NCBI RefSeq assembly: GCF_003001955.1
Contig: NZ_PVNH01000015.1
Location: forward strand, 32,889-96,888
From: Prauserella shujinwangii
GTDB lineage: Bacteria; Actinomycetota; Actinomycetes; Mycobacteriales; Pseudonocardiaceae
Reading direction: 5' to 3'
DNA length: 64,000 bases
The notes beneath the pieces were generated by a model that saw only the letters and a list, made by a program, of their open reading frames with translations, was not told the origin of the DNA and did not search any database. Position 1 is the first letter of the stretch; the number at the start of each line of letters is the position of its first letter. Below, piece by piece: positions 1-8,249 of the stretch. The translations under genes were made by a program, and so were the position numbers.

Positions 1-167
1 TCCGGCCCCTGACCGGAGTGCGCACCCGAGGCCGGCCCGGGATTCCCCGCCGCCGAACCGGCACCGCCAGGGCGGACACGACCGCTTCCGCCCCCACTGT
101 TCTCCCGCGGCTCCCCCGCCGGCGAACGAGAACAGCATGACCGGCCCCCGGCCTCCGCGGACAGGGC

Positions 168-614
168 CTAAAGCCCCGAATCCGCCGGAACGGCCGCGCG
201 GGGGTCGCCGGCCGGAGCCCGCGGGTGGAGGGCCCGCAGCGGACGGCTCCGGCGGCTCACCGGCAGCACCCACAGCGGCTGCCGGGAGCGCACGCCGCCG
301 ACGGCGCTCCCGAGCTCCCACGAGCAGCCGGGACAGACGGGCAGCCGCCGGTGGATCGCGACGAGCGCCGCCTCCTGGTCGGACCCGCACTCGGCGCACC
401 GGAACTCGACCAGCCGCGCGAGGCTGTGCAGCCCGACTCCATCGCGGACCGGATACGTGGACAGGATGCCGACGGACTGTCCCGCCACATCGATGATCGC
501 ACTGGCTGGGGCACCCGTGACGTGCACGGGGCCGGAGCCGAGGCGCACGGTGGCTGTCGGGTCGGGAACGGGGCAGGCCATGATCCCGACATACCCGCAC
601 AACGGCCGTTTCAT
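168..614 (-). CDS. hypothetical protein with two CxxC pairs
   Basis: I do not recognise the family. The 148-aa product has a CAEC pair near residue 74 and a CPGC pair near residue 94, spaced like a small zinc ribbon, with hydrophobic beta-like sequence before them and an Arg/Pro-rich tail. The start is uncertain: ATG at 614 has no obvious ribosome binding site, and a second ATG at 581 would give 137 aa. It follows the NUDIX gene by about 20 bases on the same strand, so it may be the last gene of the respiratory block. The C-terminal third looks low-complexity. Bases 1-167 to its left hold no gene I can support. Confidence 0.45.
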   Translation of the reverse strand: MKRPLCGYVGIMACPVPDPTATVRLGSGPVHVTGAPASAIIDVAGQSVGILSTYPVRDGVGLHSLARLVEFRCAECGSDQEAALVAIHRRLPVCPGCSWELGSAVGGVRSRQPLWVLPVSRRSRPLRALHPRAPAGDPRAAVPADSGL

Positions 615-633
615 GCGGCGACGGTGCGCGCGG

Positions 634-1107
634 TCACCACCCGGCGCCCACCCGCCCCGCGAGCCGGTCCAGGAAGGACCGCTGGGCGGTCACGATGCGC
701 TCCCTCGCTTCCGCCAGCGGGAACCACGCGACCCGGTCGAGCTCGGGGAACTCCGCCATCCGGCCGGACCCGCGGGGCCACTCCATCCGGAAGGTGCCCG
801 GCACGACCTCCGCCGGGTCGAGATCTCCCGCCAGCGCCCACACCGCCACGGTCTTGCCCCCGGACTGCCGGACCTCCCCCAGGTCGAGCGGGTCGCCGCC
901 GGGCACCGGCAGCCCCAGCTCCTCGGTGAACTCGCGGCGCGCGGCCGCGAGCGGCTCCTCGTCCGCGCCGTACTCGCCCTTCGGCACGGTCCACGCCCCC
1001 GCGTCCCGCCGGGCCCAGAACGGGCCGCCCATGTGCCCGAGCAGCACCTCCAGTGCCGGTCCGGCCCCCCGGTACAGCAGGATCCCGGCGCTACGCCTCA
1101 CCACCAC
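634..1107 (-). CDS. NUDIX hydrolase
   Basis: The protein carries a recognisable NUDIX box: a Gly followed by a long stretch containing the core RREFTEELG, preceded by the usual WTVPKGEY segment. The family hydrolyses nucleoside diphosphates linked to another moiety in the cytoplasm. The fold starts at the residues RRSAGILLYR, so I place the start at one of three consecutive GTG codons (1107, 1104 or 1101) rather than at the distant upstream ATG at 1221. This gives about 157 aa, normal for the family. The start overlaps the end of the cytochrome b gene, suggesting translational coupling. Substrate cannot be predicted. It may simply be a passenger of the operon. Confidence 0.85.
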   Translation of the reverse strand: MVVRRSAGILLYRGAGPALEVLLGHMGGPFWARRDAGAWTVPKGEYGADEEPLAAARREFTEELGLPVPGGDPLDLGEVRQSGGKTVAVWALAGDLDPAEVVPGTFRMEWPRGSGRMAEFPELDRVAWFPLAEARERIVTAQRSFLDRLAGRVGAGW

Positions 1108-2611
1108 CCCGCTGATTCTGCCCGGCGGGCGCCTCCCGCTCGTCCGCGGGCAGCCGGTCCAGCTCGGCGGGCAGCGACGGCAGCCGCGCCCCGGTGTACC
1201 GGGGGCGGGTGCGCTCGTCACCGTCGGTGTGCAGCCGCTGCCGGACCTCCACGTAGTAGCCGCCGGGCCGCGGCTCGAGGACGCCGGTGTGCGCTCCGCG
1301 CAGCAGCACGTCCCGGTCGGCGCGCTGCAGGCGCTGGCAGCTCAGGTAGGTCACCACGAACGCCAGCGGGGGCACGGCGAGAACGGCGATCCGGAACGTC
1401 CACACCAGGGTCTCGACCGGCACGTCGAAGATGAACGCCATCACGTCGTCGGTGCCGGCCACCGTGAGCAGGGTGTAGAAGCTCAGCAGCATCATGCCGA
1501 ACCCGGTCCGCCCCGGGTTGTCGCGCGGCCGCTGCAGCAGGTTGTGCGCCGCGTTGTCCCTCGTGACCCGCCGTTCCAGGAACGGGTAGGCGAACAGCAG
1601 CGCGAACACGCCGAACGGCATCGCCACCGCGGGCCAGAACACCGCGGGGACGCGGTAGTCGCCGAGCACGAGTTCCGCCGACGGGAACAGGCGCATGGCG
1701 CCCTCGACCCACAGCAGGTACCAGTCCGGCTGGGCGTTGAGCGAGCTGTGCGAGGCCTCGTACGGGCCGTAGTTGAAGATCGGGTTGATCTGCAGCAACC
1801 CGCCCATGCCGATCAGCACGGCGGTGACGGCGGCGGCCAGCCCGGTGCTCTTCATCGCGAACGCGGGCACCGTGCGCGTGCCGACCTCGTTGGTCTCGGT
1901 CTTGCGCTTGCCGGGAAACTGCGTGTGCTCCTGGTACCAGACCGCGGCCAGGTGCACGGCCACGAGGGCGAGCAGCAGGGCGGGGATCACGAACACGTGC
2001 AGGGTGAAGAAGCGCGGGATGATCAGGTCGCCGATGTACTCCCCGTCGAAGACCATCCACTGCAGCCATGTGCCGACCACCGGGATGGACAGCGCCATCC
2101 CGGACATGATTCGCACCCCGAGGCCGGACAGCAGGTCGTCGGGCAGCGAGTAGCCGACGTAGCCCTCCGCGAGCCCGAGGAGCAGCAGGAACAGGCCGAT
2201 CAGCCAGTTGCCCTCGCGTGGCTTGCGGAAGGCCCCGGTGAAGAAGATCCGCAGCAGGTGCACGAGGATCGCGGCGATGAAGACCAGCGCCGCCCAGTGG
2301 TGGATCTGCCGCACCAGCAGGCCGCCCCGGACCTCGAAGGAGAGCTGGACCGCGGTCTCGTAGGCGCGCGACATCTCGACCTCGTGCATCGGCAGGTAGC
2401 CGCCACGGTAGGTGACCTCCGCCATGGACGGGTCGAAGAACAGGGCCAGGTAGGCGCCGGAGATCACCAGCACGACCAGGCTGTACAGGGCGATCTCGCC
2501 GAACAGGAACGAGAAGTGCTCGGGGAACACCTTGTTGGCTCTCGGCCGCACCCCTTTCGCGGCCTTGAACCGCTCGTCCAGGGCGTCCGCGAACCTCGTC
2601 ACGCCGACCAT
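1091..2611 (-). CDS. qcrB: cytochrome b subunit (QcrB-like) of a bc-type complex
   Basis: The 506-aa integral membrane protein has the two heme-b histidine pairs expected for cytochrome b (about H104/H118 and H205/H220, the first in a RQIHHW context) and the quinol-site PDWY motif near residue 295, the form I associate with actinobacterial QcrB. It would carry electrons from quinol within a bc complex. The usual partners, Rieske QcrA and cytochrome cc QcrC, are not beside it; instead it lies downstream of oxidase genes. The ATG at 2611 overlaps the previous stop by 13 bases, and this start aligns with the family N-terminus; an ATG/GTG further upstream would only add out-of-family sequence. 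It may be a second copy that borrows partners from elsewhere, or a stand-alone quinol-linked heme protein. Confidence 0.9.
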   Translation of the reverse strand: MVGVTRFADALDERFKAAKGVRPRANKVFPEHFSFLFGEIALYSLVVLVISGAYLALFFDPSMAEVTYRGGYLPMHEVEMSRAYETAVQLSFEVRGGLLVRQIHHWAALVFIAAILVHLLRIFFTGAFRKPREGNWLIGLFLLLLGLAEGYVGYSLPDDLLSGLGVRIMSGMALSIPVVGTWLQWMVFDGEYIGDLIIPRFFTLHVFVIPALLLALVAVHLAAVWYQEHTQFPGKRKTETNEVGTRTVPAFAMKSTGLAAAVTAVLIGMGGLLQINPIFNYGPYEASHSSLNAQPDWYLLWVEGAMRLFPSAELVLGDYRVPAVFWPAVAMPFGVFALLFAYPFLERRVTRDNAAHNLLQRPRDNPGRTGFGMMLLSFYTLLTVAGTDDVMAFIFDVPVETLVWTFRIAVLAVPPLAFVVTYLSCQRLQRADRDVLLRGAHTGVLEPRPGGYYVEVRQRLHTDGDERTRPRYTGARLPSLPAELDRLPADEREAPAGQNQRGGGEA

Positions 2612-3066
2612 GCGTGCTCCTCCCGCGTGATCCAGCGCCAGGTGATGCCGATGGCCGCGAGCGGGATCGGCAGCATCCCGACGATCATGGCGAGACCGGC
2701 GGCCGAGTGGCCGATGATGATCACGTAGATGGCCGCGAGGTCGAGGGCGGGCCCGGCGACGAACAGGTAGACGCTGCGCAGCGCGTCCGGCAGCCTGCGG
2801 CCGGGGCCGAGGACCGGCAGCCAGAACACCATCGCGGCCAGCAGCAGCCCGGCGTGCAGCGCGAGATCGGCGCCGGCCGCAAGGTGGTGCCCGGCCGAGA
2901 CCACCACGACCAGCCCGTGCAGCAGGACGAACCCGGTCAGGACGAGCAGCGGTGGCGCGGGGACGCGGTGCCACGGCAGGTGCCGGGCCGTGAGCAGGAG
3001 CAGCGCCGGGGCCACCACCGAGGTCAGCAGCCCCATCCCCGCCATCCGGAGCATCTCCGCGGTCAC
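2599..3066 (-). CDS. CtaG-like oxidase assembly membrane protein, short form
   Basis: The 155-aa product is almost entirely hydrophobic, with four or five predicted membrane helices. The segment with a WLPVLGP turn, a YLF helix, an AGL-rich helix and a final WITREE tail resembles the C-terminal half of caa3-type CtaG proteins, which help insert copper into cytochrome oxidase. The family is usually longer (roughly 250-300 aa), so this would be a truncated or minimal relative, and the assignment is tentative. The GTG start at 3066 overlaps the preceding stop in a GTGA, and its own end overlaps qcrB, so it is translated as part of the oxidase block. Confidence 0.6.
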   Translation of the reverse strand: MTAEMLRMAGMGLLTSVVAPALLLLTARHLPWHRVPAPPLLVLTGFVLLHGLVVVVSAGHHLAAGADLALHAGLLLAAMVFWLPVLGPGRRLPDALRSVYLFVAGPALDLAAIYVIIIGHSAAGLAMIVGMLPIPLAAIGITWRWITREEHAWSA

Positions 3067-3554
3067 CGCCCGGCCCCCTTCCGCCGCCCGGTCAGCGTGC
3101 GCAGGGCCCGCGTCAGCAGCCCGGCGGTCGCGGCGGCCTTCGCCGCCTTCGGCAGGACGCCGCGCTGGTCGCGCACCCCGGGCTCGGTGGGCACCGCGGT
3201 GGGCCCGGGCAGCGCTCCGGCGGGCACCCGCTCCCGGCGCACGTGCAGCAGCGCCGCCACCGCGAAGTAGAAGGCGATCCCGGTCAGCCACTGCCCGAAG
3301 AGCACGCTCGATCCGGCGAGGATCACCGCGACCGCGAGGAAGCCGGCGGACAGGCTGTTGGCGGCCATCCGGACCGGCCCCTCGGCCCGCCGGCTCCTGC
3401 GGTACAGCCACACGACACCCGCCGCGGCCGCGGTCGCCGAGACCGCGAGCGCGTACATGCCGATGAACAGGGCGTTCTCCCGGTACGGGATCATCACCAG
3501 CATCAGCACGGCGTTCCAGCCCGCCCAGCCGAGCACCACGAGCGCGGGCTTCAC
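3063..3554 (-). CDS. small membrane protein of the oxidase cluster
   Basis: This 163-aa product has about four membrane helices in its first 110 residues, then a basic, Ala-rich cytoplasmic tail. Helix spacing and position directly after subunit I suggest an accessory oxidase subunit, in the manner of the small subunit III/IV genes of actinobacterial oxidases, but I see no diagnostic motif and do not assign a name. The start is GTG at 3554, overlapping the ctaD stop as GTGA; the stop in turn overlaps the next GTG. Such back-to-back overlaps point to coupled translation and fixed stoichiometry with subunit I. Confidence 0.7.
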   Translation of the reverse strand: MKPALVVLGWAGWNAVLMLVMIPYRENALFIGMYALAVSATAAAAGVVWLYRRSRRAEGPVRMAANSLSAGFLAVAVILAGSSVLFGQWLTGIAFYFAVAALLHVRRERVPAGALPGPTAVPTEPGVRDQRGVLPKAAKAAATAGLLTRALRTLTGRRKGAGR

Positions 3555-5182
3555 GGCTCCCGCTCCCTCCGCAGGTCGAGCAGCGGGGCGTAGCTGCGGA
3601 TGGGCGGGATCGGGTGCTTGTCGTCGAAGTTCAGCGGAGGCGGCGGCGACGAGGTGGCCCACTCCAGCGTGTGCGCCCGCCACGGATTGTCCGGTGCGGC
3701 GCGCTCCTTGCGCTTCGTCAGCGACCGGACGACGTTGACCGCGAACGCCAGCATGCCCAGCCCGAGGATGCCCGCTCCGATCGAGGCGATGAGGTTGAAC
3801 GTGCTGAATCCGTCGGTGGGCAGGTAGCTCGCGACGCGCCGCGGCATGCCGGCGATCCCGAGCCAGAACATCGGCAGGAACGTCACGTTGGTGCCGACCA
3901 TCATCAGCCAGAAGTGGGCGTGGCCCAGCCCCCTGCCCAGCATCACCCCGGTCGCCTTCGGGAACCAGAAGTACAGCCCCGCGAACAGCCCGAACAGGCT
4001 GCCCGCGACGAGCGTGTAGTGGAAGTGCCCGACGACGAAGTAGCTGTCGTGCATCTGGTAGTCCAGCACCGGGCTGGCGACCATGATCCCGGTGATGCCG
4101 CCGACCAGGAACTGCAGGATGAACGCCAGCGCGAACAGCATCGGCAGCTGGAATCTCAGCCGGGCGCCGATGATCGTGCCGAGGAACGCGAAGTACTCGA
4201 TTCCCGCGGGCACGATCAGCAGGATCGACGTGAGCGAGTAGTAGTCGTCCGAGACCAGCCCGGTGGTGAACATGTGGTGCCCCCACACGCTCATCGACAG
4301 CCCGGCGAAGGCCAGCAGCGACAGCACCGTGATCGTGTAGCCGAAGAACCGGCGCTGCGCGAACGTGGCGAGCACCTCGGCCACCGCGCCCACGAACGGG
4401 AAGAACATCACGTACACGACCGGATGCGCGAAGAACCAGAACAGGTGCTGGTAGCCGATGTTGTAGAGGTTGCTGTCGAACAGGCCGGGCGTCATCCGGC
4501 CGACCGCGATCAGGCCCAGCGCGAACAGCAGGGAGGGAAACGCGGCGATCACCATGAGGTTGGTCGCCACGACCGACCAGCTGAACACCGGCATCCGCAG
4601 CATCGTCATGCCCCTGGCGCGCTTGAGCAGCGCCGTCCACAGCACCGTCCCGCCGACCAGGATCATGCCGACGGTCGTGACGAACGTGCCCAGCACCCAC
4701 AGATCGGTGCCCATGCCCGGGGAGTACTCCGATGTGGACAGCGGGGTGTAGGCGGTCCAGCCCTCCTTCGCGGCACCGCCCGACGTGAGGAAACCGGAGA
4801 AGATCGCGACGGAACCGAACAGGTAGAGCCAGAACCCGAGCATCGTCGTCCGGGGCGCGGCGACGTTGGGCGCGCCCACCTGCAACGGCACGAGGTAGAG
4901 CCCGTACGCCAGCGCCAGCGGCGTGACGACCAGGTAGATCATCGCCGAGCCGTGGATGGTGAACAGCTGGTTGTAGCCGTCGTTGGTCACGAACTCCTGA
5001 TCGGGCTGTGCCAGCTGCAGGCGCATGGTCAGCGCCAGCGCGCCGGCCACGAACAGCAGGAGCAGCGCGACCGCGGTGATCAGCAACGCGATCCGCTTGT
5101 GGTCGGTGGTGCCGAGCCACGACCGCAGTGATCGGTCCCGGGGCAGCTCCCGCTCCTCGGCGACGGCGAGCTCCGCCGTCAT
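3551..5182 (-). CDS. ctaD: heme-copper oxidase subunit I, divergent channel residues
   Basis: The 543-aa, roughly 12-helix protein is a heme-copper oxidase subunit I. Metal ligands are intact: H77 and H388 for the low-spin heme, H386 for the high-spin heme, and H253, H302, H303 for CuB, with Y257 at the cross-linked tyrosine position. However the usual HPEVY is HPVVY here (Glu replaced by V255), VPTGIK is VPAGIE (K-channel Lys replaced by E329), and the loop that normally reads APD..PR.NN is APN..PRTTM, removing the D-channel Asp and Asn pair. It also lacks the Tyr-Ser of A2-type enzymes (FAHP instead of YSHP). It probably reduces oxygen, but proton uptake must differ from textbook enzymes. 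ATG at 5182 overlaps the ctaC stop as ATGA. Confidence 0.92.
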   Translation of the reverse strand: MTAELAVAEERELPRDRSLRSWLGTTDHKRIALLITAVALLLLFVAGALALTMRLQLAQPDQEFVTNDGYNQLFTIHGSAMIYLVVTPLALAYGLYLVPLQVGAPNVAAPRTTMLGFWLYLFGSVAIFSGFLTSGGAAKEGWTAYTPLSTSEYSPGMGTDLWVLGTFVTTVGMILVGGTVLWTALLKRARGMTMLRMPVFSWSVVATNLMVIAAFPSLLFALGLIAVGRMTPGLFDSNLYNIGYQHLFWFFAHPVVYVMFFPFVGAVAEVLATFAQRRFFGYTITVLSLLAFAGLSMSVWGHHMFTTGLVSDDYYSLTSILLIVPAGIEYFAFLGTIIGARLRFQLPMLFALAFILQFLVGGITGIMVASPVLDYQMHDSYFVVGHFHYTLVAGSLFGLFAGLYFWFPKATGVMLGRGLGHAHFWLMMVGTNVTFLPMFWLGIAGMPRRVASYLPTDGFSTFNLIASIGAGILGLGMLAFAVNVVRSLTKRKERAAPDNPWRAHTLEWATSSPPPPLNFDDKHPIPPIRSYAPLLDLRREREP

Positions 5183-5832
5183 GCCACGGTCCCCTGTTGC
5201 TGGAACTGCTGGAACTCCTGCGGCGAGACGGCCCGGACCCAGAAGTGCATGGACGGGTGGTAGGGGCCGCAGAACTCGGCACACCGGCCGAGCCACCGGC
5301 CCTCCTCGTCGAACTCGACGGTGAGGGTGTTGGTGTGGTGCGGGTAGACGTCCATCTTGATGGCCTTGTCCGGGATCCACAGGGCGTGGACCACGTCGCT
5401 GGACCGCAGGCGCAGCTCCACCGGCTGCCCGGTGGGCACCACCAGGGTCGGCAGCCCGGAGTTCTTGTCCCGGCACGTTCCGGTGACGGACCGCCCGGTG
5501 TCCGGGTACTGGAACTCCCAGCACCACTGGAACGCGGTGACGTCGACCTTCGTCGCGCCCCGCTGCTCGGCGACGCTGTAGCCGGTGGTGCCGTGCTGCA
5601 CCTCCTGGTGCGCGGACGCGGTGACGTACACGATCACCCCGGCCACCCCGGCGAGCAGTACCGCGTACCCGATCTCCAGCGGCTTGTTGCTGTCCCGTCG
5701 GCGCGTGTCCCCCGAGCGTTTCCGGCTGAGAAAGATCGCGAGCACGACGCCGAGCAGGACGAGGGCGAACACCACGGATGCCACCGCGATCTCGAAGGCG
5801 AAGACCCGCTCGAACACCCGCTGGAACTCCAC
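5179..5832 (-). CDS. ctaC: cytochrome c oxidase subunit II with CuA site
   Basis: The 217-aa protein has two N-terminal membrane helices (about residues 8-35 and 55-75) and an exported cupredoxin domain. The CuA site is complete: a His in a DVVHALW segment and the cluster CAEFCGPYHPSM, giving two Cys, Glu, His and Met ligands. It should accept electrons from a cytochrome c and pass them to subunit I. I chose GTG at 5832 because a GGAGG lies seven bases upstream; a GTG at 5844 would add four residues but lacks such a site. No signal peptide or lipobox is evident, unlike many actinobacterial CtaC proteins. It is the first oxidase gene, 84 bases after the Holin-X-like gene. Confidence 0.92.
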   Translation of the reverse strand: MEFQRVFERVFAFEIAVASVVFALVLLGVVLAIFLSRKRSGDTRRRDSNKPLEIGYAVLLAGVAGVIVYVTASAHQEVQHGTTGYSVAEQRGATKVDVTAFQWCWEFQYPDTGRSVTGTCRDKNSGLPTLVVPTGQPVELRLRSSDVVHALWIPDKAIKMDVYPHHTNTLTVEFDEEGRWLGRCAEFCGPYHPSMHFWVRAVSPQEFQQFQQQGTVA

Positions 5833-5916
5833 GTCACCCTCCACTGTGCCCTTCGACCGCGGTCAGGCCTCGCCGTACCCGCTTTCGCCGTCCGGCAAAC
5901 GCCGTCGGGCCGTGGC

Positions 5917-6300
5917 TCAGCGGGTCTCCACCGACTCCCGCAGGGTCTCCGCGGTGCGTTCCGCCTCGGTGACCGCCTCCTGGGGAACCGGATCGATCTC
6001 GCGCAGGCCGCGCACGCCGAGTGCGGCCAGCGCGGCGGCCGTGCCGCTCAGCACCGTCCCGGCCAGCAGCGCGGCCAGCCAGGGCGGCAGGCGCCTGGCC
6101 AGCGGCAGCACCAGCGCGGCGATCAGCGCCGCGCCGCCGTAGAGACCGAGCACGGCCGCACCCGCGAGCAGCCCGCCACCGAAACCGGCCTGCCTGGCCT
6201 TCGCCCTGGTCTCGCCGATCGCGAGCCGCAGCTCGTCCCGGACCAGCCTGCCCACCTGTTCGGGCAGCTCGTTCACCGCGCTCCGTTGCCTGCCGGCCAT
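5917..6300 (-). CDS. Holin-X / DUF1469-type small membrane protein
   Basis: The 127-aa product starts with an amphipathic segment containing LVRDELRLA, followed by two long hydrophobic helices (about residues 40-65 and 75-95) and an acidic tail. This matches the 'putative actinobacterial Holin-X' (phage holin superfamily III, DUF1469) pattern, whose role is unknown despite the name. There is no phage context here. Its ATG overlaps the end of the NrfD-type gene by 28 bases, and it sits between the formate dehydrogenase and oxidase halves of the block, so a role in membrane organisation of the complexes is conceivable but unproven. Confidence 0.75.
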   Translation of the reverse strand: MAGRQRSAVNELPEQVGRLVRDELRLAIGETRAKARQAGFGGGLLAGAAVLGLYGGAALIAALVLPLARRLPPWLAALLAGTVLSGTAAALAALGVRGLREIDPVPQEAVTEAERTAETLRESVETR

Positions 6301-7307
6301 CCGTCGCCTCCGCGTTCGCGTTCCCGTAGCCGTTCACGCTGGGGAACGATCGTGTACTTGGGGTCCTCCGCCGACACCTTGCCCGCGTCGAAGATGCCCC
6401 ATTTGGACAGTGCCGACGCGGCGAGCAGCCCGGCTCCGGACAGCGCGCGGGCGACCCGGCTGCGCCTGCCCAGCGTCGCGCCGGCCACCCCGGCGACGGC
6501 CAGCGCCTCCCCGGCCCTGACCATGCCGCCCGGCTTGCCGGCGCGGTAGGGCTCGGCGACCATCCCGAGCCGCCGCTCCATCCGCCGGAACGCGGCCAGT
6601 TCGAGCACGGTGCCGAAGAGCGCGAGGTTGCGGGCCGGGCCTGCCTCCCGGTCCGGCGCGGCCAGCAGACCCAGCCCGCCCGCACCGACGGCGGCCGATC
6701 CGGTGAACACGTACGGCAGTTCCCGGTGCCCGTCGTGCCAGGCCGGCACCGCGGTGTCGCTGACAAGGGCGGCGGTGTACGCCGCCACGGCGGGCCCGGT
6801 CAGGGCGGCGCCCGCCGTGGCGAGCGCGCCGATCCTCGGCAGCCTGCCCGTCACGGCCGACAGCGCCGCCGCGCCCGCGCACGGGCCGTAGGCGGTGAGC
6901 AGCCAGGAGCCCATGTTCATCGGCGAGGTCGGCTTGAACACCCTGAGCATGTTGAGGAAGCGCGCGGGGCGGCCCAGGTCGTGGATCAGCGCGCCCAGCG
7001 ACACCGTCACCGCGCCGAACGCCCCGGTCTTGGCGGCGACCGCAAGGCGGTTCCGCCCGGTCGCGTGCGCACCAGCGCCGAGCACCGAGGAGGCGCCCGC
7101 GACGCCGCCGAGGAAGAGGTAGCCGGGGACGTCCGGCGACTTCCACACCGGGCCGTTGAGAACCGGCTTGCCGTAGTAGGAGGTGAACTCGGTGTCCGGG
7201 ACGACCGGTTGCTCACCCTTGCGCTTGCGTCCGGTGTGAACTCCGGTCATCGCCTCCCGAGCGGGGCGCGAGTCGAGGCTGCCGTGTTCGGCGTCCTGGC
7301 CTTTCAT
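6273..7307 (-). CDS. nrfD: NrfD/PsrC-type quinone-linked membrane subunit
   Basis: The 344-aa product has a soluble N-terminus of about 60 residues and then around eight membrane helices with the NrfD/PsrC pattern, including an IHDLGRP loop near residue 110 and a FKPTSPMNMGSW segment. In this family the protein anchors an Fe-S/molybdopterin enzyme in the membrane and passes electrons to menaquinone, without heme. Here it would replace the heme-b gamma subunit of classical formate dehydrogenase N. The ATG at 7307 begins two bases after the stop of the Fe-S subunit gene, with a GGTGAGC upstream. A C-terminal hydrophilic tail of about 45 residues is cytoplasmic. Confidence 0.88.
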   Translation of the reverse strand: MKGQDAEHGSLDSRPAREAMTGVHTGRKRKGEQPVVPDTEFTSYYGKPVLNGPVWKSPDVPGYLFLGGVAGASSVLGAGAHATGRNRLAVAAKTGAFGAVTVSLGALIHDLGRPARFLNMLRVFKPTSPMNMGSWLLTAYGPCAGAAALSAVTGRLPRIGALATAGAALTGPAVAAYTAALVSDTAVPAWHDGHRELPYVFTGSAAVGAGGLGLLAAPDREAGPARNLALFGTVLELAAFRRMERRLGMVAEPYRAGKPGGMVRAGEALAVAGVAGATLGRRSRVARALSGAGLLAASALSKWGIFDAGKVSAEDPKYTIVPQRERLRERERGGDGWPAGNGAR

Positions 7308-7309
7308 GC

Positions 7310-8248
7310 TCACCGTCCCTTCCGGGCACCGAGGAAGGCGGCGACCGCGCCCGCGGCCAGGGTCGCCGCGGCGGAGGCCACGTGCCGCCACATCGCGGGC
7401 AGGTCCCTGGTGGTCACCACCGGGTCCGGCGGGAAGCCGTAGACCTCGGGTTCGTCCAGCAGCAGGAAGAACGCGCCGTCCCCGCCGACGCCGTCGTCCG
7501 GGTCGGCCCCGTACAGGCGAGCCTCGGGGACCCCGGCCTCGTGCAGCTGCTCGACCCGCCGCCCGGCCCGCTCCCGCAGCTCGTCGAGTGGTCCGAACTG
7601 GATGGAGTCGGTGGGGCAAGCCTTGGCACACGCGGGTTCCAGCCCGTCGCCGAGCCGGTCGTAGCACAGCGTGCACTTCCATGCCCTGCCGTCGTCCTTG
7701 CGCTGGTCGATCACGCCGTAGGGGCAGGCGGGGATGCAGTAGCCGCAGCCGTTGCAGATGTCCTCCTGCACGACGACCGTGCCGAACTCGGTGCGGAACA
7801 GCGACCCGGTGGGGCACACGTCGAGGCACGCGGCGTGCGTGCAGTGCTTGCACACGTCCGACGCCATCAGCCAGCGGAAGTCGTCCCCGGCGCCGGGCGT
7901 GGTCGGCGTCATGCCCGCCTCCGGCGGCTGGGTCGCCGTGCCGTGCTCGGCCATGGTGAGCACGTCCTGGTCGTGGTGCAGGCCGGGGTCCTGGCGGCCG
8001 ATGGGCTTGCGCTGCTCGATGAACGCCACGTGCCGCCACGTGTCGGCGCCGAGGCCGACCGTGTTGTCATAGGACATCCCGGTGAGGTCGAGCCCGTCCT
8101 CCGGGACGGCGTTCCACTCCTTGCAGGCGACCTCGCAGGCCTTGCAGCCGATGCACACGGTGGTGTCGGTGAAGAAACCCATCCGCGGCGGGTGGTCGGC
8201 GTAGCCGCTGTCCCCCGCGGGATCGACGGGCGTGCGCGCGGTCGTCAT
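7310..8248 (-). CDS. fdhB: formate dehydrogenase iron-sulfur (beta) subunit
   Basis: The 312-aa ferredoxin-like subunit contains four cysteine groups for four [4Fe-4S] clusters: CIGCKACEVAC near residue 32, CKHCTHAACLDVCP near residue 133, CNGCGYCIPACPYG near residue 166 and a CTLC...CAKACP group near residues 192-212. This is the standard electron wire between a molybdopterin subunit and a membrane subunit. A hydrophobic stretch close to the C-terminus (about residues 290-308) could be a membrane anchor, as in the FdnH/FdoH beta subunits. It starts one base after the catalytic gene's stop, so the two are almost certainly co-translated. Confidence 0.95.
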   Translation of the reverse strand: MTTARTPVDPAGDSGYADHPPRMGFFTDTTVCIGCKACEVACKEWNAVPEDGLDLTGMSYDNTVGLGADTWRHVAFIEQRKPIGRQDPGLHHDQDVLTMAEHGTATQPPEAGMTPTTPGAGDDFRWLMASDVCKHCTHAACLDVCPTGSLFRTEFGTVVVQEDICNGCGYCIPACPYGVIDQRKDDGRAWKCTLCYDRLGDGLEPACAKACPTDSIQFGPLDELRERAGRRVEQLHEAGVPEARLYGADPDDGVGGDGAFFLLLDEPEVYGFPPDPVVTTRDLPAMWRHVASAAATLAAGAVAAFLGARKGR

Positions 8249-8249
8249 G

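Noticed and set aside
5917..6300. Prophage holin gene
   Set aside because: The Holin-X name derives from a family resemblance only; no phage gene surrounds it and it lies within a respiratory operon.
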